A stretch of DNA of 64,000 nucleotides. Origin: Verrucomicrobiia bacterium (GTDB lineage: Bacteria > Verrucomicrobiota > Verrucomicrobiia > Limisphaerales > JAEYXS01). Position numbers and translations under genes: made by a program. Below the pieces are notes generated by a model. The model was not told the origin of the DNA. It ran no database searches and saw only the letters and a list, made by a program, of their open reading frames with translations. Numbering within the stretch: position 1 is the first letter of the stretch; each line of letters begins with the position of its first letter. Where the stretch lies: contig DASWYF010000036.1 in the NCBI GenBank assembly GCA_036405135.1, positions 1 to 64,000 of the forward strand, given 5' to 3'. Shown here one piece after another: positions 35,042-44,208 of this stretch.

Positions 35042-36826
35042 TTATTTTCCTCCCAATCGACGAGGTTTGAACTTTCCGGTTCCAAATGCGTTTACAAGTT
35101 TTGATGCGCTTGTAAATTTCTCCGTAATCGCGGCCGGAACTTCTATCCCATTCTTTTTTGCGCCTTCTAGGAATGTTGAAGCTGCGAGCGCTACTCCAGT
35201 ATTGCTAGCATCAACCTCTCCAACAACTTTAATGGTTGCTTTGTACAAATCTTTGTGGATACCGCATATATGACCAAGACCCATGATAATATTCGTTGCA
35301 ATTAAATGCTCTTTTACCGAGGGCAGCATGGTTGCAAGCTGCCTGACAACCGCTGCGGCCACAGTGGGCTCATGTGCAGCGCGTTTCGCGGCACTCCTTG
35401 ACAACGTAGTATCAGACCCCGAAACCACCCTTACCAACTGTTTGGTCTTTTCATCAACAGAGACAATGCCAGTAACCTGCCCTCGGCTAAGAGAGGTCTG
35501 GGCCAAGAAAAGATAGTCCTTAAGATTAATTGCCCCATCCAACTTGGGCTCTGACAGGATAAAATCCACCAACCCTGGCTCACCCAAGAATGTGTTGACT
35601 GAGGAAGACCGTTCAGAGGCAGCATTTTCATCCAAACTCAATTCAATCTGAGCAAGTAGTTCGCTACAACCCGTTTGAGGATCAATCGTCTCAGCAAGGA
35701 TGAAGAAAAATTCACTCCAAACATATTCTAGGACCGCCACTTTAACCAACATCGCATCCGTGACGTTGGAGAGATTGTTCGCCGCAACCAATTGCCTTCT
35801 TAATGAAAGAATATTAAGAAATCTCTTAATTTGACGAGGGTTCCCTCTGAGGCCCCTTGCGAGAGTGTCAACATTGGGCAGTATCGCCGTTAGCTCGTCT
35901 GTGAGTGGCTTCTGAGCTCCTCCAACCAGTGGAGCATTATCATTGACCCACTTGCAAAAAGGATCGACCAACTCTCCACTTGGCTTGTAGAAAGCGGGGC
36001 GATTTGCTGCCAAATCCGCCCACCCGCTATCGTTCAAGTGCCTACCAATAAGCAGCATCCCCACGTAACAACCAATATCCTGTAAGTTTTGTGCAGGTAT
36101 GCTGAATGGTATTTGAACAATCTTTTCCAAATAGTCTTTCTGCCTTTTAAGATCGCTTACTTGATAGACCTCCCCCACAGCCTGCTGAATTTTCTCTGCA
36201 TCAGCGCCTATCACAAAGGTACAAGCTGGAGTATTGAGGAAAAGTTTTATGGTCTCGAATGTCTCAATCACCTTCATGCTCGAGCAACGATCCAAATCAT
36301 CAATAAAAACTACTATTCGATCTATTCCAGCCAGCTTCAAAAGCTCGGAAAAATCGTTTTCAAACGATTCCATCGTTTGAGCCACTTTTTCTGATTCATT
36401 TTCAAAACAATCGAGAAAACCGTCTACATCGGGAGTCATTGTGACGGCACTTTTCATAATGAACTTACCGAGCTTCAAAACGCTTGCCCCTTTCTTTAGC
36501 TTGGCCGCTAACTGCTTTGCTTCTGCGGTGAGGGACAAGTCTTTTTGAAGATTCGTCAAAATGGCGTGAATTAGCGCACTTTGCGCTTCCTCTCTGCCTT
36601 CGTACATCCAAGCGTTAAACCACAATGTATTCCGTTTCTTGCCTCCCTTTGATGCGTCTATCTCTCGCATCAGCATCTTCATTAAACTAGTTTTTCCACT
36701 GCCCCAAGGGCCGAAAATCCCAAGTGTTAGTGGTGCCAAATCTTTGTGTGTGCAAACATTAGATAGCACACTGACATAAGTGCCATAGCCTAAGCAGTCT
36801 AAGTGTGTTTCCCGATCAGACCACAT
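35042..36826 (-). CDS. qatA: QatA: KAP-family P-loop NTPase of a Qat anti-phage system
   Basis: A 594-residue protein of the KAP NTPase family. The Walker A motif GPWGSGKTS is at residues 39-47 and Walker B VVFIDDLDRC at 172-181. Further family features include NTLWFNAWMYEGREE and the arginine-containing block LRGNPRQIKRFLNILSLRR. KAP NTPases often have membrane-inserted helices between the Walker motifs; here only a weak hydrophobic stretch is seen, so it may be soluble. It is the first gene of the operon and ends directly before qatB. In characterised Qat systems this ATPase is essential for phage defence; how it acts is not settled. Confidence 0.87.
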   Translation of the reverse strand: MWSDRETHLDCLGYGTYVSVLSNVCTHKDLAPLTLGIFGPWGSGKTSLMKMLMREIDASKGGKKRNTLWFNAWMYEGREEAQSALIHAILTNLQKDLSLTAEAKQLAAKLKKGASVLKLGKFIMKSAVTMTPDVDGFLDCFENESEKVAQTMESFENDFSELLKLAGIDRIVVFIDDLDRCSSMKVIETFETIKLFLNTPACTFVIGADAEKIQQAVGEVYQVSDLKRQKDYLEKIVQIPFSIPAQNLQDIGCYVGMLLIGRHLNDSGWADLAANRPAFYKPSGELVDPFCKWVNDNAPLVGGAQKPLTDELTAILPNVDTLARGLRGNPRQIKRFLNILSLRRQLVAANNLSNVTDAMLVKVAVLEYVWSEFFFILAETIDPQTGCSELLAQIELSLDENAASERSSSVNTFLGEPGLVDFILSEPKLDGAINLKDYLFLAQTSLSRGQVTGIVSVDEKTKQLVRVVSGSDTTLSRSAAKRAAHEPTVAAAVVRQLATMLPSVKEHLIATNIIMGLGHICGIHKDLYKATIKVVGEVDASNTGVALAASTFLEGAKKNGIEVPAAITEKFTSASKLVNAFGTGKFKPRRLGGK

Positions 36827-38435
36827 ATTTTACCTTATTATCTCCAGCGTTGAAATCAGCCACGAACAAAACTTAAGCGACTCTCAACTTTCCTTGCTCT
36901 TAATGAAATTGGCTAAGAGAGAACTTAACTACCACACACTTATTGTGACAAGTATTATTCATGTTTTAAACGTTATAAGGGCGTCTTGGAACACAGGAGG
37001 TGGATTGCTGGCACGCCCTGCCAGGGTGCTGGGGCAAAAAGGGAAACGTTGTCCGGTGGTGTCGCTCGTGCCTCGCTCAACTCACCGGCTACAGGCTGTA
37101 ATCCCGCCGGGATTTTAGGAGGAGCGTGCCCGTCCTCGGGCACAGCAAGGTACAATAAGACAAGCGGGGAACGCTTTGTTCGGATGGTTACTAAATGTCG
37201 TGGCCTGACTTTGCTTATGGGAGTTGCTGTGGCCGAGGACGGCCACGCTCCGCGAAATCTTCGGGTGCAATTTCTTGCGGGGCAATGAATTAGGAAATAT
37301 GAACTGATTTTTCAGAAAAAGTGATTGATGATTGCAAGAGTTTTGATAGTCTTTTTCTCGCTGACAACTCGTTGTCGGTAAAGGAAGGGCTTAGGTAATT
37401 TTAAGTTCTCAGTTTTAAGTTTTGAATTGAGGCAGGAAGAACCTAAATCCCCGCTGAGTGATTCGTTGGAATCGTTTTGGCAATCCTTATGGAATCATTA
37501 CGAGATTGGGTGTGGGGTGAGAACCTTCGGGTGAGCCTGGACGAAAAGAGTTTGGGCTCGAGAGGACTCTCGCCCTACCAATCTCGGGTAGGATCTGTGG
37601 GTGTATCGGGTGTTGGATCAGGGCGCGTAAGCTGGAGGGGGAACGGGACGTCGGTGGGCGTAGGATTAATTATGACCCACCGGGGAATCCCTAGTCGAAG
37701 TTCGACGGCCGTACCCACTGCGGAACCAGCCGCGTCAGGAACAGCATTAGAGTCTGGCCTCCCTGTGAGGAGGAGACATAGGTCAGATACATTTGCAGGG
37801 GTCGGATGGTTTCATTGCTCTTTGACATAGTTCCTGAGACTGGCTGAAAAGCTGTCTTGAGGCTGTCTGCTGGTGCAAACTGGCGGTGACGTTGTTGCGG
37901 CTCGGTCGCGTATCTTTTGTTTGATATGCTCCCTCGCCGCGCCTAGTCCCCACCAGTTTGTCCTGCGCAGTCATCCTCAACCCATCTTTCCAGACAGTCT
38001 CCATCTTTGCCTAAAAAACGAAGGTGTTTGGAGTGGCTGATGAGGGTTTGGTGCGGGAGGTGTGGACTGGTAGCTAAAGTGCCGCAGAACAGGATGCTAT
38101 CGCGGAGTGTCACATTGAACAAACTGGATGGAAGGCCATTTCGGGGAAGTGATTAATTTACGATTTAAGAAGGACGATTTACGAGGCGTGGGTGTTTCCA
38201 TGTCCCTGCTTTTGGCTGGCGAAAGCCTAAAGGTTTAGTTTGGGACGGCGTGGAAGCCATCCTTACCGGATTTGTTAGCGCCGTCTAACGACGGCGGCTA
38301 CGAGTTCTGGGGCGTTAAAATAAAGCCTGTTCCTTACGAATGTTCTTGGTTAATAAGGGGGCTGGACGCTCGTTTCCAGAGATTGTCCATATCCCCCATT
38401 TTGACGGGATCATTAATCTTTGTTTTGTTTGTAGC
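36827..38435. other. Gene-poor region with degenerate dispersed repeats
   Basis: About 1.6 kb with no convincing gene on either strand. It contains pieces that look like dispersed repeats: GGAGCGTGCCCGTCC near 37123 and its inverted relative GGCCACGCTCC near 37242; a TAAGTTCTCAGTTTTAAG module at about 37399; a palindromic CGAGAG/CTCTCG element near 37559-37572; and CGCCGTC/GACGGCG at 38280-38295. A stretch at about 37640-38010 has protein-like composition on the minus strand but is broken between frames and I cannot name it. The region separates the Qat operon from the ABC-F gene and may be a scar of past insertions. Confidence 0.6.
36923..36951 (-). promoter_or_regulatory. Possible promoter of the Qat operon
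   Basis: On the minus strand TTGTCA and TTAAGT are spaced by 17 bases, about 100 bp before the qatA start, in an AT-rich stretch. The match to a housekeeping promoter is weak in the -10 box. A purine-rich GGAGATAATAAGG lies just before the start codon. Confidence 0.25.
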
Positions 38436-40046
38436 ATGTTGACGATTCGTAATCTGAAAAAGACGTTCGGTGGTCGCACTTTGTTTGAAGGGGCGACGAT
38501 GCAGATCAATTATGGTGATCGCGTGGTGTTGGTGGGGCCGAATGGCGCGGGAAAATCCACGTTGTTCTCGCTGATCCTCAAAAAAGATGAGCCGGATGAG
38601 GGCGAAGTGGTCCGCGATGAGTGGACGACGGTAGGCTTCCTCCCGCAAGAGAGCGAACCGATCGGCAATGAGACGGTGATCGAGGTGGCGACGGGTCGCG
38701 CGGGTGAGATCGAGCGGCTGGAGAAAACGCTGCAGGAGATGGAGGCGGCGGGCACGGTGGATATCCCGGAATATTTCGAGGCGCAAAGCAAGTTCGATGC
38801 GCTCAACAACCCGGAGTTTGAGGCGAAGGCGAAACGCATCCTGGTGGGGATGGGTTACAAGCAGACGGATTTCGATCGTCCGGCGCGCGAGATGAGCGGT
38901 GGCTGGATCATGCGGGCGCACCTAGCGCGGCTGCTGGTGATGGAGCCGGATCTGTTGATGCTGGACGAGCCGACGAATCATTTGGACCTGATGGCGCTGC
39001 TGTGGTTGCAGGATTATCTGAAGGGTTTTCCCGGCGCGCTCTTGATGATCTCGCATGATCGCCAGTTCATGGATGAGTTGTGCAAAAACATCTTCGAGAT
39101 CAATGAGCAGAAGTTGATCGCGTATACGGGGAATTACACGGATTACCTGCGGCAGCGGGAGGAGAATTACGAGAATCAGCTGGCGGCTTACAAGAATCAG
39201 CAGAAGGAGATCGCGGACTTGCAGGAGTTCGTGAACCGCTTCCGCTCTGTGGCGTCGAAGGCGTCGCAGGCGATGAGCAAGCTGAAAGCAATCGAGCGCA
39301 TGGAACTGATCGAGAAGCCGAAGCAGCCGCGCAAGCCGTTCCGGTTCCAATTCCCCCAGCCGCCACGCGGCGGTCAGCGGGCGATCTCGCTGGAAGGCAT
39401 CCACATGGCTTACGGCAGTCATCAGGTGTATCGCGGGCTGGACCTGATGGTGGAACGCGGCGAGCGCACGGTGCTGGTCGGTCCGAACGGTGCGGGTAAA
39501 TCCACGCTCCTGAAGATTCTCGCGGGCGAGGTGCCCTTCCAGCAAGGCACGCGTGATTTGGGGCACAATGCGAAGATCGGCTACTTCAGTCAGCATCGCT
39601 CCGCGACGCTCGATCCGAACAACAGCGTTTTGGAAGAACTCATGGCGGCCGCCCCGGCGATGAGTGAAGAGGAGGCTCGCGGAGTCCTCGGCTCGTTCAT
39701 GTTCCGCAAGGAAGAGATCTTTAAGAAGACAACGGTGCTGAGCGGTGGCGAAAAGAGCCGGTTGAACCTGGTAAAGTTCCTCGTGGACCCGCCGAACCTC
39801 CTGCTGATGGATGAGCCGACGACGCACTTGGACATCCTGACGGTGGAATCGCTGATCCTCGCGCTGGAGAAGTATGAGGGCACGCTGGTCTTCATCTCGC
39901 ACGATGTGCACTTCATCCGCAAACTGGCGTTGAAGGTTCTCCACATCAATAACGGCCAGGTGACGCCGTATGTGGGTAACTTCGATTATTATCTGGAAAA
40001 GACGGGTGCCGAGGGCAATGCCCGGGCCGCCCTCACAGCCGGGTGA
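38436..40046 (+). CDS. ABC-F family ATP-binding protein
   Basis: A 536-residue protein from the ATG at 38436, starting MLTIRNLKKTFGGRTLFEGA. It has two ABC ATPase domains and no membrane helices. Walker A occurs twice as GPNGAGKSTL. Signature motifs are MSGGWIMRAHLARLL and LSGGEKSRLNLVKFL, and the Walker B regions are LLMLDEPTNHLD and LLLMDEPTTHLD. The domains are joined by a helical linker of about 80 residues rich in Glu, Gln and Lys (YENQLAAYKNQQKEIADLQE), as in the ribosome-acting ABC-F group (EttA, Uup, YheS). Which subgroup is uncertain; translation-factor function is likely. Confidence 0.93.
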   Translation: MLTIRNLKKTFGGRTLFEGATMQINYGDRVVLVGPNGAGKSTLFSLILKKDEPDEGEVVRDEWTTVGFLPQESEPIGNETVIEVATGRAGEIERLEKTLQEMEAAGTVDIPEYFEAQSKFDALNNPEFEAKAKRILVGMGYKQTDFDRPAREMSGGWIMRAHLARLLVMEPDLLMLDEPTNHLDLMALLWLQDYLKGFPGALLMISHDRQFMDELCKNIFEINEQKLIAYTGNYTDYLRQREENYENQLAAYKNQQKEIADLQEFVNRFRSVASKASQAMSKLKAIERMELIEKPKQPRKPFRFQFPQPPRGGQRAISLEGIHMAYGSHQVYRGLDLMVERGERTVLVGPNGAGKSTLLKILAGEVPFQQGTRDLGHNAKIGYFSQHRSATLDPNNSVLEELMAAAPAMSEEEARGVLGSFMFRKEEIFKKTTVLSGGEKSRLNLVKFLVDPPNLLLMDEPTTHLDILTVESLILALEKYEGTLVFISHDVHFIRKLALKVLHINNGQVTPYVGNFDYYLEKTGAEGNARAALTAG

Positions 40047-40393
40047 TTTCCAGAAGGCGTCAAGCCGGGAGATGGCGGGTAACCTACGCGATTATTTCGC
40101 GATCATGACAAAATATGTAAAGTGTGACATTTGGGTTAAACCGCTTTAAACACAAGGAGTTAACGTTATTTCAAGACCGCAGAGGTCATTAGCAGAATAT
40201 GGGGTATACACCTCAAAAAATAATGATTGCGTTTCTGGCCCGAAATCTCCACCTTACACTTCCGTTAGTTAGATTGCTCAACGGTTCGAGAGCTGGTGAA
40301 TCTTCAGGTGAACGAGTTTTCAGTGATGATTTGAAACCCGGCGGTCGGGAACGGTCTGCGACGAAGTGAGTAAATTCTAATAACAAATCATCA
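40047..40393 (+). other. Long upstream region of the RRM gene
   Basis: This 347-bp stretch has no gene. It begins with AT-rich sequence (around 40105-40205), a plausible promoter zone, followed by a GC-richer 150-bp part with several short inverted repeats just before the RRM start. A long 5' leader would fit the cold-responsive RRM genes known in other bacteria. No named riboswitch is recognised. Confidence 0.35.
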
Positions 40394-40810
40394 ATGAGTA
40401 CTAAGTTGTTCGTAGGAAATCTTTCCTTCAACACGATCGAAAACGATCTCCATGACTTGTTCGCTGCTCATGGCGGCGTTATCGAGGTCAACCTGATGGT
40501 CGACAAGTTCACCGGTCGTCCTCGTGGTTTCGCTTTCGTCACCATGGAATCCCCTGAAGCTGCTGAAGCTGCCATCCAGGCGCTGCACGGCAAGAATTTC
40601 GACGGTCGCGACCTGACGGTCAACATCGCCCGTCCTCGTGAAGAACGTCCTCCGGGCGGCGGCGGCGGCGGTGGCTTCCGCGGCGGTGGTGAGCGTCGTG
40701 GCGGTGGCGGCGGCGGTTACGGTGGTGGCGAACGCCGTGGCGGTGGCGGCGGTGGCTTCCGCGGCGATCGCGGTGGTGATCGTGGCGGCGACCGTGGTGG
40801 CCGTTACTAA
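40394..40810 (+). CDS. Glycine-rich RNA-binding protein with one RRM domain
   Basis: A 138-residue protein. One RNA-recognition motif covers about residues 3-82, with RNP2 LFVGNL and RNP1 RGFAFVTM, the aromatic residues that stack on RNA being present. A Gly/Arg-rich tail follows with [17 protein letters not shown] repeats, ending RGGDRGGRY. This layout is that of the bacterial Rbp family, cold-induced in cyanobacteria, which acts as an RNA chaperone or regulator. It has a long upstream region and its own terminator, then infA. Regulation by cold is inferred only from the family. Confidence 0.93.
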   Translation: MSTKLFVGNLSFNTIENDLHDLFAAHGGVIEVNLMVDKFTGRPRGFAFVTMESPEAAEAAIQALHGKNFDGRDLTVNIARPREERPPGGGGGGGFRGGGERRGGGGGGYGGGERRGGGGGGFRGDRGGDRGGDRGGRY

Positions 40811-40838
40811 TTGACGCCGATCAATTAGCGTTTTCACA

Positions 40839-40886
40839 GGTGTGGGGCGCCTTTTTCTAAAAGCGCCTCACACCTTAATTTTTTCC
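40839..40886 (+). terminator. Rho-independent terminator after the RRM gene
   Basis: GGTGTGGGGCGC (40839-40850) pairs with GCGCCTCACACC (40863-40874), with one G-T wobble, around a 12-base loop. TTAATTTTTT follows. Confidence 0.9.
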
Positions 40887-40912
40887 ATTCTTAGAAAGAA
40901 AGAGCAGTCACA

Positions 40913-41131
40913 GTGGAAGAACACATCACAGTAGAAGGCAGCATCCAGACCGTGCTCCCCGGCACCATGTTCCGGGTGAAATTGGACAACAATCATGAAG
41001 TCCTCGCGCACATCTCAGGCAAGATGCGCAAACACTTCGTGCGCCTGACCATCGGCGACCGTGTCCGCATGGAGATGTCCCCTTACGATCTGACCAAGGG
41101 CCGTATCGTTTTCCGTCTTAAAAATTTCTAA
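40913..41131 (+). CDS. infA: Translation initiation factor IF-1
   Basis: A 72-residue OB-fold protein with a GTG start, preceded by AGAAAGAAAGAG. The sequence [19 protein letters not shown], then [16 protein letters not shown] and [10 protein letters not shown] is unmistakable. IF-1 binds the A site of the 30S subunit during initiation. Full length. It stands outside a ribosomal protein operon here, between two terminators, so it is transcribed alone. Confidence 0.97.
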   Translation: MEEHITVEGSIQTVLPGTMFRVKLDNNHEVLAHISGKMRKHFVRLTIGDRVRMEMSPYDLTKGRIVFRLKNF

Positions 41132-41153
41132 GACCGAACGAACCATCATTTTC

Positions 41154-41187
41154 AGCCCCAACTTGGAAACAGGTTGGGGCTTTTTCA
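41154..41187 (+). terminator. Rho-independent terminator after infA
   Basis: AGCCCCAAC (41154-41162) is perfectly complementary to GTTGGGGCT (41173-41181) with a 10-base loop, followed by TTTTCATTT. Confidence 0.92.
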
Positions 41188-41266
41188 TTTCCCAATTCAC
41201 CTGAAAATTTCCTCGTTTTCCCATTGCATTCTTTTCCGTCTCCATGCAAGTTCCCAGCCTCTGGTT

Positions 41267-41344
41267 CGGGGCGTAGCGTAGCTTGGCTAGCGCGCTTGTT
41301 TCGGGTACAAGAGGTCGTGAGTTCAAATCTCACCGCCCCGACCA
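41267..41344 (+). tRNA. tRNA-Pro (anticodon CGG), CCA encoded
   Basis: A full cloverleaf. The acceptor stem CGGGGCG (41267-41273) pairs with CGCCCCG (41334-41340), then discriminator A and an encoded CCA. The anticodon stem CTTGT/ACAAG encloses the loop TTCGGGT with anticodon CGG at 41302-41304. The T arm is GTGAG-TTCAAAT-CTCAC. The C1-G72 pair is typical of bacterial tRNA-Pro. Confidence 0.97.
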
Positions 41345-41361
41345 TTTTTCCTTCTTTATCC

Positions 41362-44208
41362 ATGAAGCAGTCTACCAACAGGTTGCCTCGTATCCTCCTC
41401 TCGCTCGGTCTGTTAAGCACTTTCGTTTCTGCGCTGATCGCCGCCGAGTTTTTACCACCGGGCCATCGCCCCAAACCATTGGGCATCCACGCGCTGACGA
41501 ATGCCACCGTCATACCCCAGCCCGGCCAGTCGTTGAACAACGCCACCGTGCTCATCCGCCATGGCAAGATCGAAGCCGTGGGCAAGGACGTCGCCATCCC
41601 CGCCGATGCCCGCGTGCATGACCTCACCGGCTGTACCATCTACGCTGGGTTCATCGATGCCGCCCTCGCCCTCGGCACCAATAGCGGCGTGGCCCTCGAC
41701 ACCAGCGGTTCCGAGCCCATCCGTTTCGCCTCCGGTAACATCAATTTCTTCGGCGTGCCCGGTGAGGAGAAAGATCCCGGCAATGCCGGCCCCGGTTACG
41801 AACTCAAACGCATCACGCCCGAGTTCCGCGTCGCCGCCACGTATCGTCCGAACGCAAAGACATTCGAGACCATGCGCGATCTGGGTTTCACAGCCGGCAA
41901 CGTCATCCCCGCTGGCGGCATCATGCAAGGCACCAGCGCCTTCGTGCAGTTGAATGAAGCGAACCCGAACGAAGCCGTCCTCCGCGCCGATGTTTTCCAG
42001 CACATCGTCTTCGATCCAACCACGAAGGACGACAGCTACCCAGGCTCGCTCATGGGCGTCATCTCCGCCGTGCGCCAGACCTTTTTCGATGCCCAATATT
42101 ACGCGCAAGTGAAAGCCGCGCCCGACAAGGCGCGCTTGGAATTCAATCCCGCCCTCGAAGCCCTCCAACCCGCTCTCAAGCAAGATGCGCCCGTGTGGTT
42201 CGAGCCCGGTAGCATCCTCATGGTGGATCGCGCCGCGCGCGTGGCCAATGAGCTGAAGCTGAAATTCGTTATTTACTCCAGCGGCCAAGAATGGCGTCGC
42301 CCGGAACTTGCCGCCGCCACCGGCGCGAGCTTCATCGTGCCGCTGAATTTCCCCGCCGCCCCGAAACTGCCGAGCGATGACGACTGGCTCGATGTGAGCC
42401 TCGATCAACTCCGCGTGTGGGATTGGGCTGCGGAAAATCCCGCCGTGCTGCGTCAACAAGGCCGGGAGATCGCTCTCACCACGCGCGAACTCGGCGAGAA
42501 AAAAGATTTCCGCCAGAACACCAAGCTCGCCCTGCAACGCGGACTCTCCGCTGACGACGCCCTCGCCGCGCTCACCACCGTTCCCGCGAAACTTTGCCGC
42601 GTGGATGGACAGCTCGGCACCATCGCTCCCGGCAAGCTCGCGAATCTCACCGTCGTGAAAGGTGCGAGCTACTTCAATTCCGAAGACCCCGTGCAGGAAG
42701 TCTGGATCGAAGGAGAACGCTTCTCCGCGAGCGAAAAGAAGGAAGCCAAAAAGGACGACGCGAAAGAAAAAGAGAAGAAGGACAAAGAGCCCAAGGGCGA
42801 AGACACCAAACGTGTCGCCCGTGGCCCTCAGGAAGACCGCCAAGTCCTCGCAACGCCCAAGTTCGTCCTCATCCACAACGCCACCATCTGGACCTCTGGA
42901 CCACAGGGTATCCTTACCAATGCCTCGCTCTTGGTAAATGACGGAAAGATTCAGGCGATCGGAGTAATGAATGTTGAGCTCATCGACAACATCTTCGTCA
43001 TCGATGCCCAAGGCAAGCACATCACGCCCGGCCTCATCGATGCCCACAGTCACAGCATGATCCTCGGTGATGTGAATGAATCCACCCTACCCTCCACCGC
43101 CATGGTGCGCATCGGCGATGTGGTGAATTCCGAGACGGAGAATATCTACAAGCAACTCGCGGGTGGCCTCACTGTCGCGAATCTGCTGCATGGCTCCGCA
43201 AATCCCATTGGCGGCCAGAACCAGATCATCAAACTCAAGCAAGGTGCCTCACCGGAAGAGCTGAAATTTCCCGATGCACCCATGGGCATCAAATTCGCGC
43301 TCGGCGAGAACGTGAAGCAATCCAACTGGGGCGAGAAGGTGAACAAACGCTTCCCGCAATCCCGCATGGGCGTGCCCACCTTCATGGCGAATCGCTTCCT
43401 CGCCGCCCAGCAATACCTCGCGGAATGGGACAAATTTAAGCGCGATGGCGGCCTCGCCCCGAAGCGTAATCTGGAACTCGAAGCCATCGGCGAAATCCTC
43501 AATGGCCAGCGCTGGATTCATTGCCACTCCTATCGGCAGGACGAGATCCTCGCGTTCCTGCGCGTGATGGAATCCTTCAAAGTGAAGGTCGGCACGCTGC
43601 AACACGTATTGGAAGGCTACAAGGTAGCTGACGAAATCGCCAAGCACGGCGCCGGTGGTTCGTGCTTCTCGGATTGGTGGGGTTACAAGTTCGAGGTCTA
43701 TGACGCCATTCCGCACGCAGGAAGTTTGATGCGCGATCGCGGCGTGCTCGTCTCCTTCAATTCCGATTCCTCCGATCTCGCTCGTCGCATGTATCTGGAA
43801 GCGGCCAAGGCCGTGAAATACGGCAACACACCGGAGATCGAAGCGCTTAATTTCGTGACCATCAATCCGGCGAAGCAACTACGCATCGATAAACGCGTCG
43901 GCTCGCTGGAAGTCGGCAAGGATGCAGACTTCGCGCTGTGGACCAAGTCTCCGCTCGATAACACAACCCTCTGCCTCGAAACCTGGATCGATGGTAAAAA
44001 GTATTTCGACCGCTCTCTCGATGCCGCCCGCACCGACAAGCTCGTGAAAGAACGCGAAGCGCTTATTGCGAAAGCCAAACGCCTCTCCGGCGATAAGAAA
44101 GATTCCGACTCCGCCCGCGCCGCCTTTTTCCGTCGCGCCTTGGAAACCGCCAAAGAACTCGAACCCGTCCACTGCCTCGACTGCACCAAGATCGGAGGCC
44201 AACCGTGA
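41362..44208 (+). CDS. Exported tandem amidohydrolase-family protein (first domain lacks metal motif)
   Basis: A 948-residue protein from the ATG at 41362, 17 bp after the tRNA, with signal peptide LPRILLSLGLLSTFVSALIAA. The N-terminal half has the amidohydrolase layout (NATVIPQPGQSLNNATVLIR, later GQLGTIAPGKLANLTVVKGA), but the expected HxH is replaced: GFIDAALAL. A charged linker rich in Lys and Glu (about residues 455-490) joins a second amidohydrolase domain. This one has intact metal ligands: PGLIDAHSHS, IHCHSYR, GTLQHVLEG and SFNSDSSD. The second domain should be active as a periplasmic hydrolase, related to imidazolonepropionase or dipeptidase types; the substrate is unknown. Confidence 0.88.
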   Translation: MKQSTNRLPRILLSLGLLSTFVSALIAAEFLPPGHRPKPLGIHALTNATVIPQPGQSLNNATVLIRHGKIEAVGKDVAIPADARVHDLTGCTIYAGFIDAALALGTNSGVALDTSGSEPIRFASGNINFFGVPGEEKDPGNAGPGYELKRITPEFRVAATYRPNAKTFETMRDLGFTAGNVIPAGGIMQGTSAFVQLNEANPNEAVLRADVFQHIVFDPTTKDDSYPGSLMGVISAVRQTFFDAQYYAQVKAAPDKARLEFNPALEALQPALKQDAPVWFEPGSILMVDRAARVANELKLKFVIYSSGQEWRRPELAAATGASFIVPLNFPAAPKLPSDDDWLDVSLDQLRVWDWAAENPAVLRQQGREIALTTRELGEKKDFRQNTKLALQRGLSADDALAALTTVPAKLCRVDGQLGTIAPGKLANLTVVKGASYFNSEDPVQEVWIEGERFSASEKKEAKKDDAKEKEKKDKEPKGEDTKRVARGPQEDRQVLATPKFVLIHNATIWTSGPQGILTNASLLVNDGKIQAIGVMNVELIDNIFVIDAQGKHITPGLIDAHSHSMILGDVNESTLPSTAMVRIGDVVNSETENIYKQLAGGLTVANLLHGSANPIGGQNQIIKLKQGASPEELKFPDAPMGIKFALGENVKQSNWGEKVNKRFPQSRMGVPTFMANRFLAAQQYLAEWDKFKRDGGLAPKRNLELEAIGEILNGQRWIHCHSYRQDEILAFLRVMESFKVKVGTLQHVLEGYKVADEIAKHGAGGSCFSDWWGYKFEVYDAIPHAGSLMRDRGVLVSFNSDSSDLARRMYLEAAKAVKYGNTPEIEALNFVTINPAKQLRIDKRVGSLEVGKDADFALWTKSPLDNTTLCLETWIDGKKYFDRSLDAARTDKLVKEREALIAKAKRLSGDKKDSDSARAAFFRRALETAKELEPVHCLDCTKIGGQP

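Noticed and set aside
37477..37830. 117-codon plus-strand frame upstream of the ABC-F gene
   Set aside because: Most of it is built from repeat-like sequence, including a palindrome, and the peptide has no domain features.
36827..38435. A hidden qatD (TatD nuclease) next to the Qat operon
   Set aside because: No frame in this stretch, or between 32462 and 32511, shows TatD motifs such as the N-terminal DTHxH.
41224..41361. Upstream start of the amidohydrolase gene at 41224
   Set aside because: This part overlaps the tRNA-Pro gene; the ATG at 41362 is followed by a signal peptide.
41452..43053. 533-codon open frame on the minus strand
   Set aside because: It lies wholly within the amidohydrolase gene on the other strand, has no recognisable domain and arises from the high GC of the third codon position.
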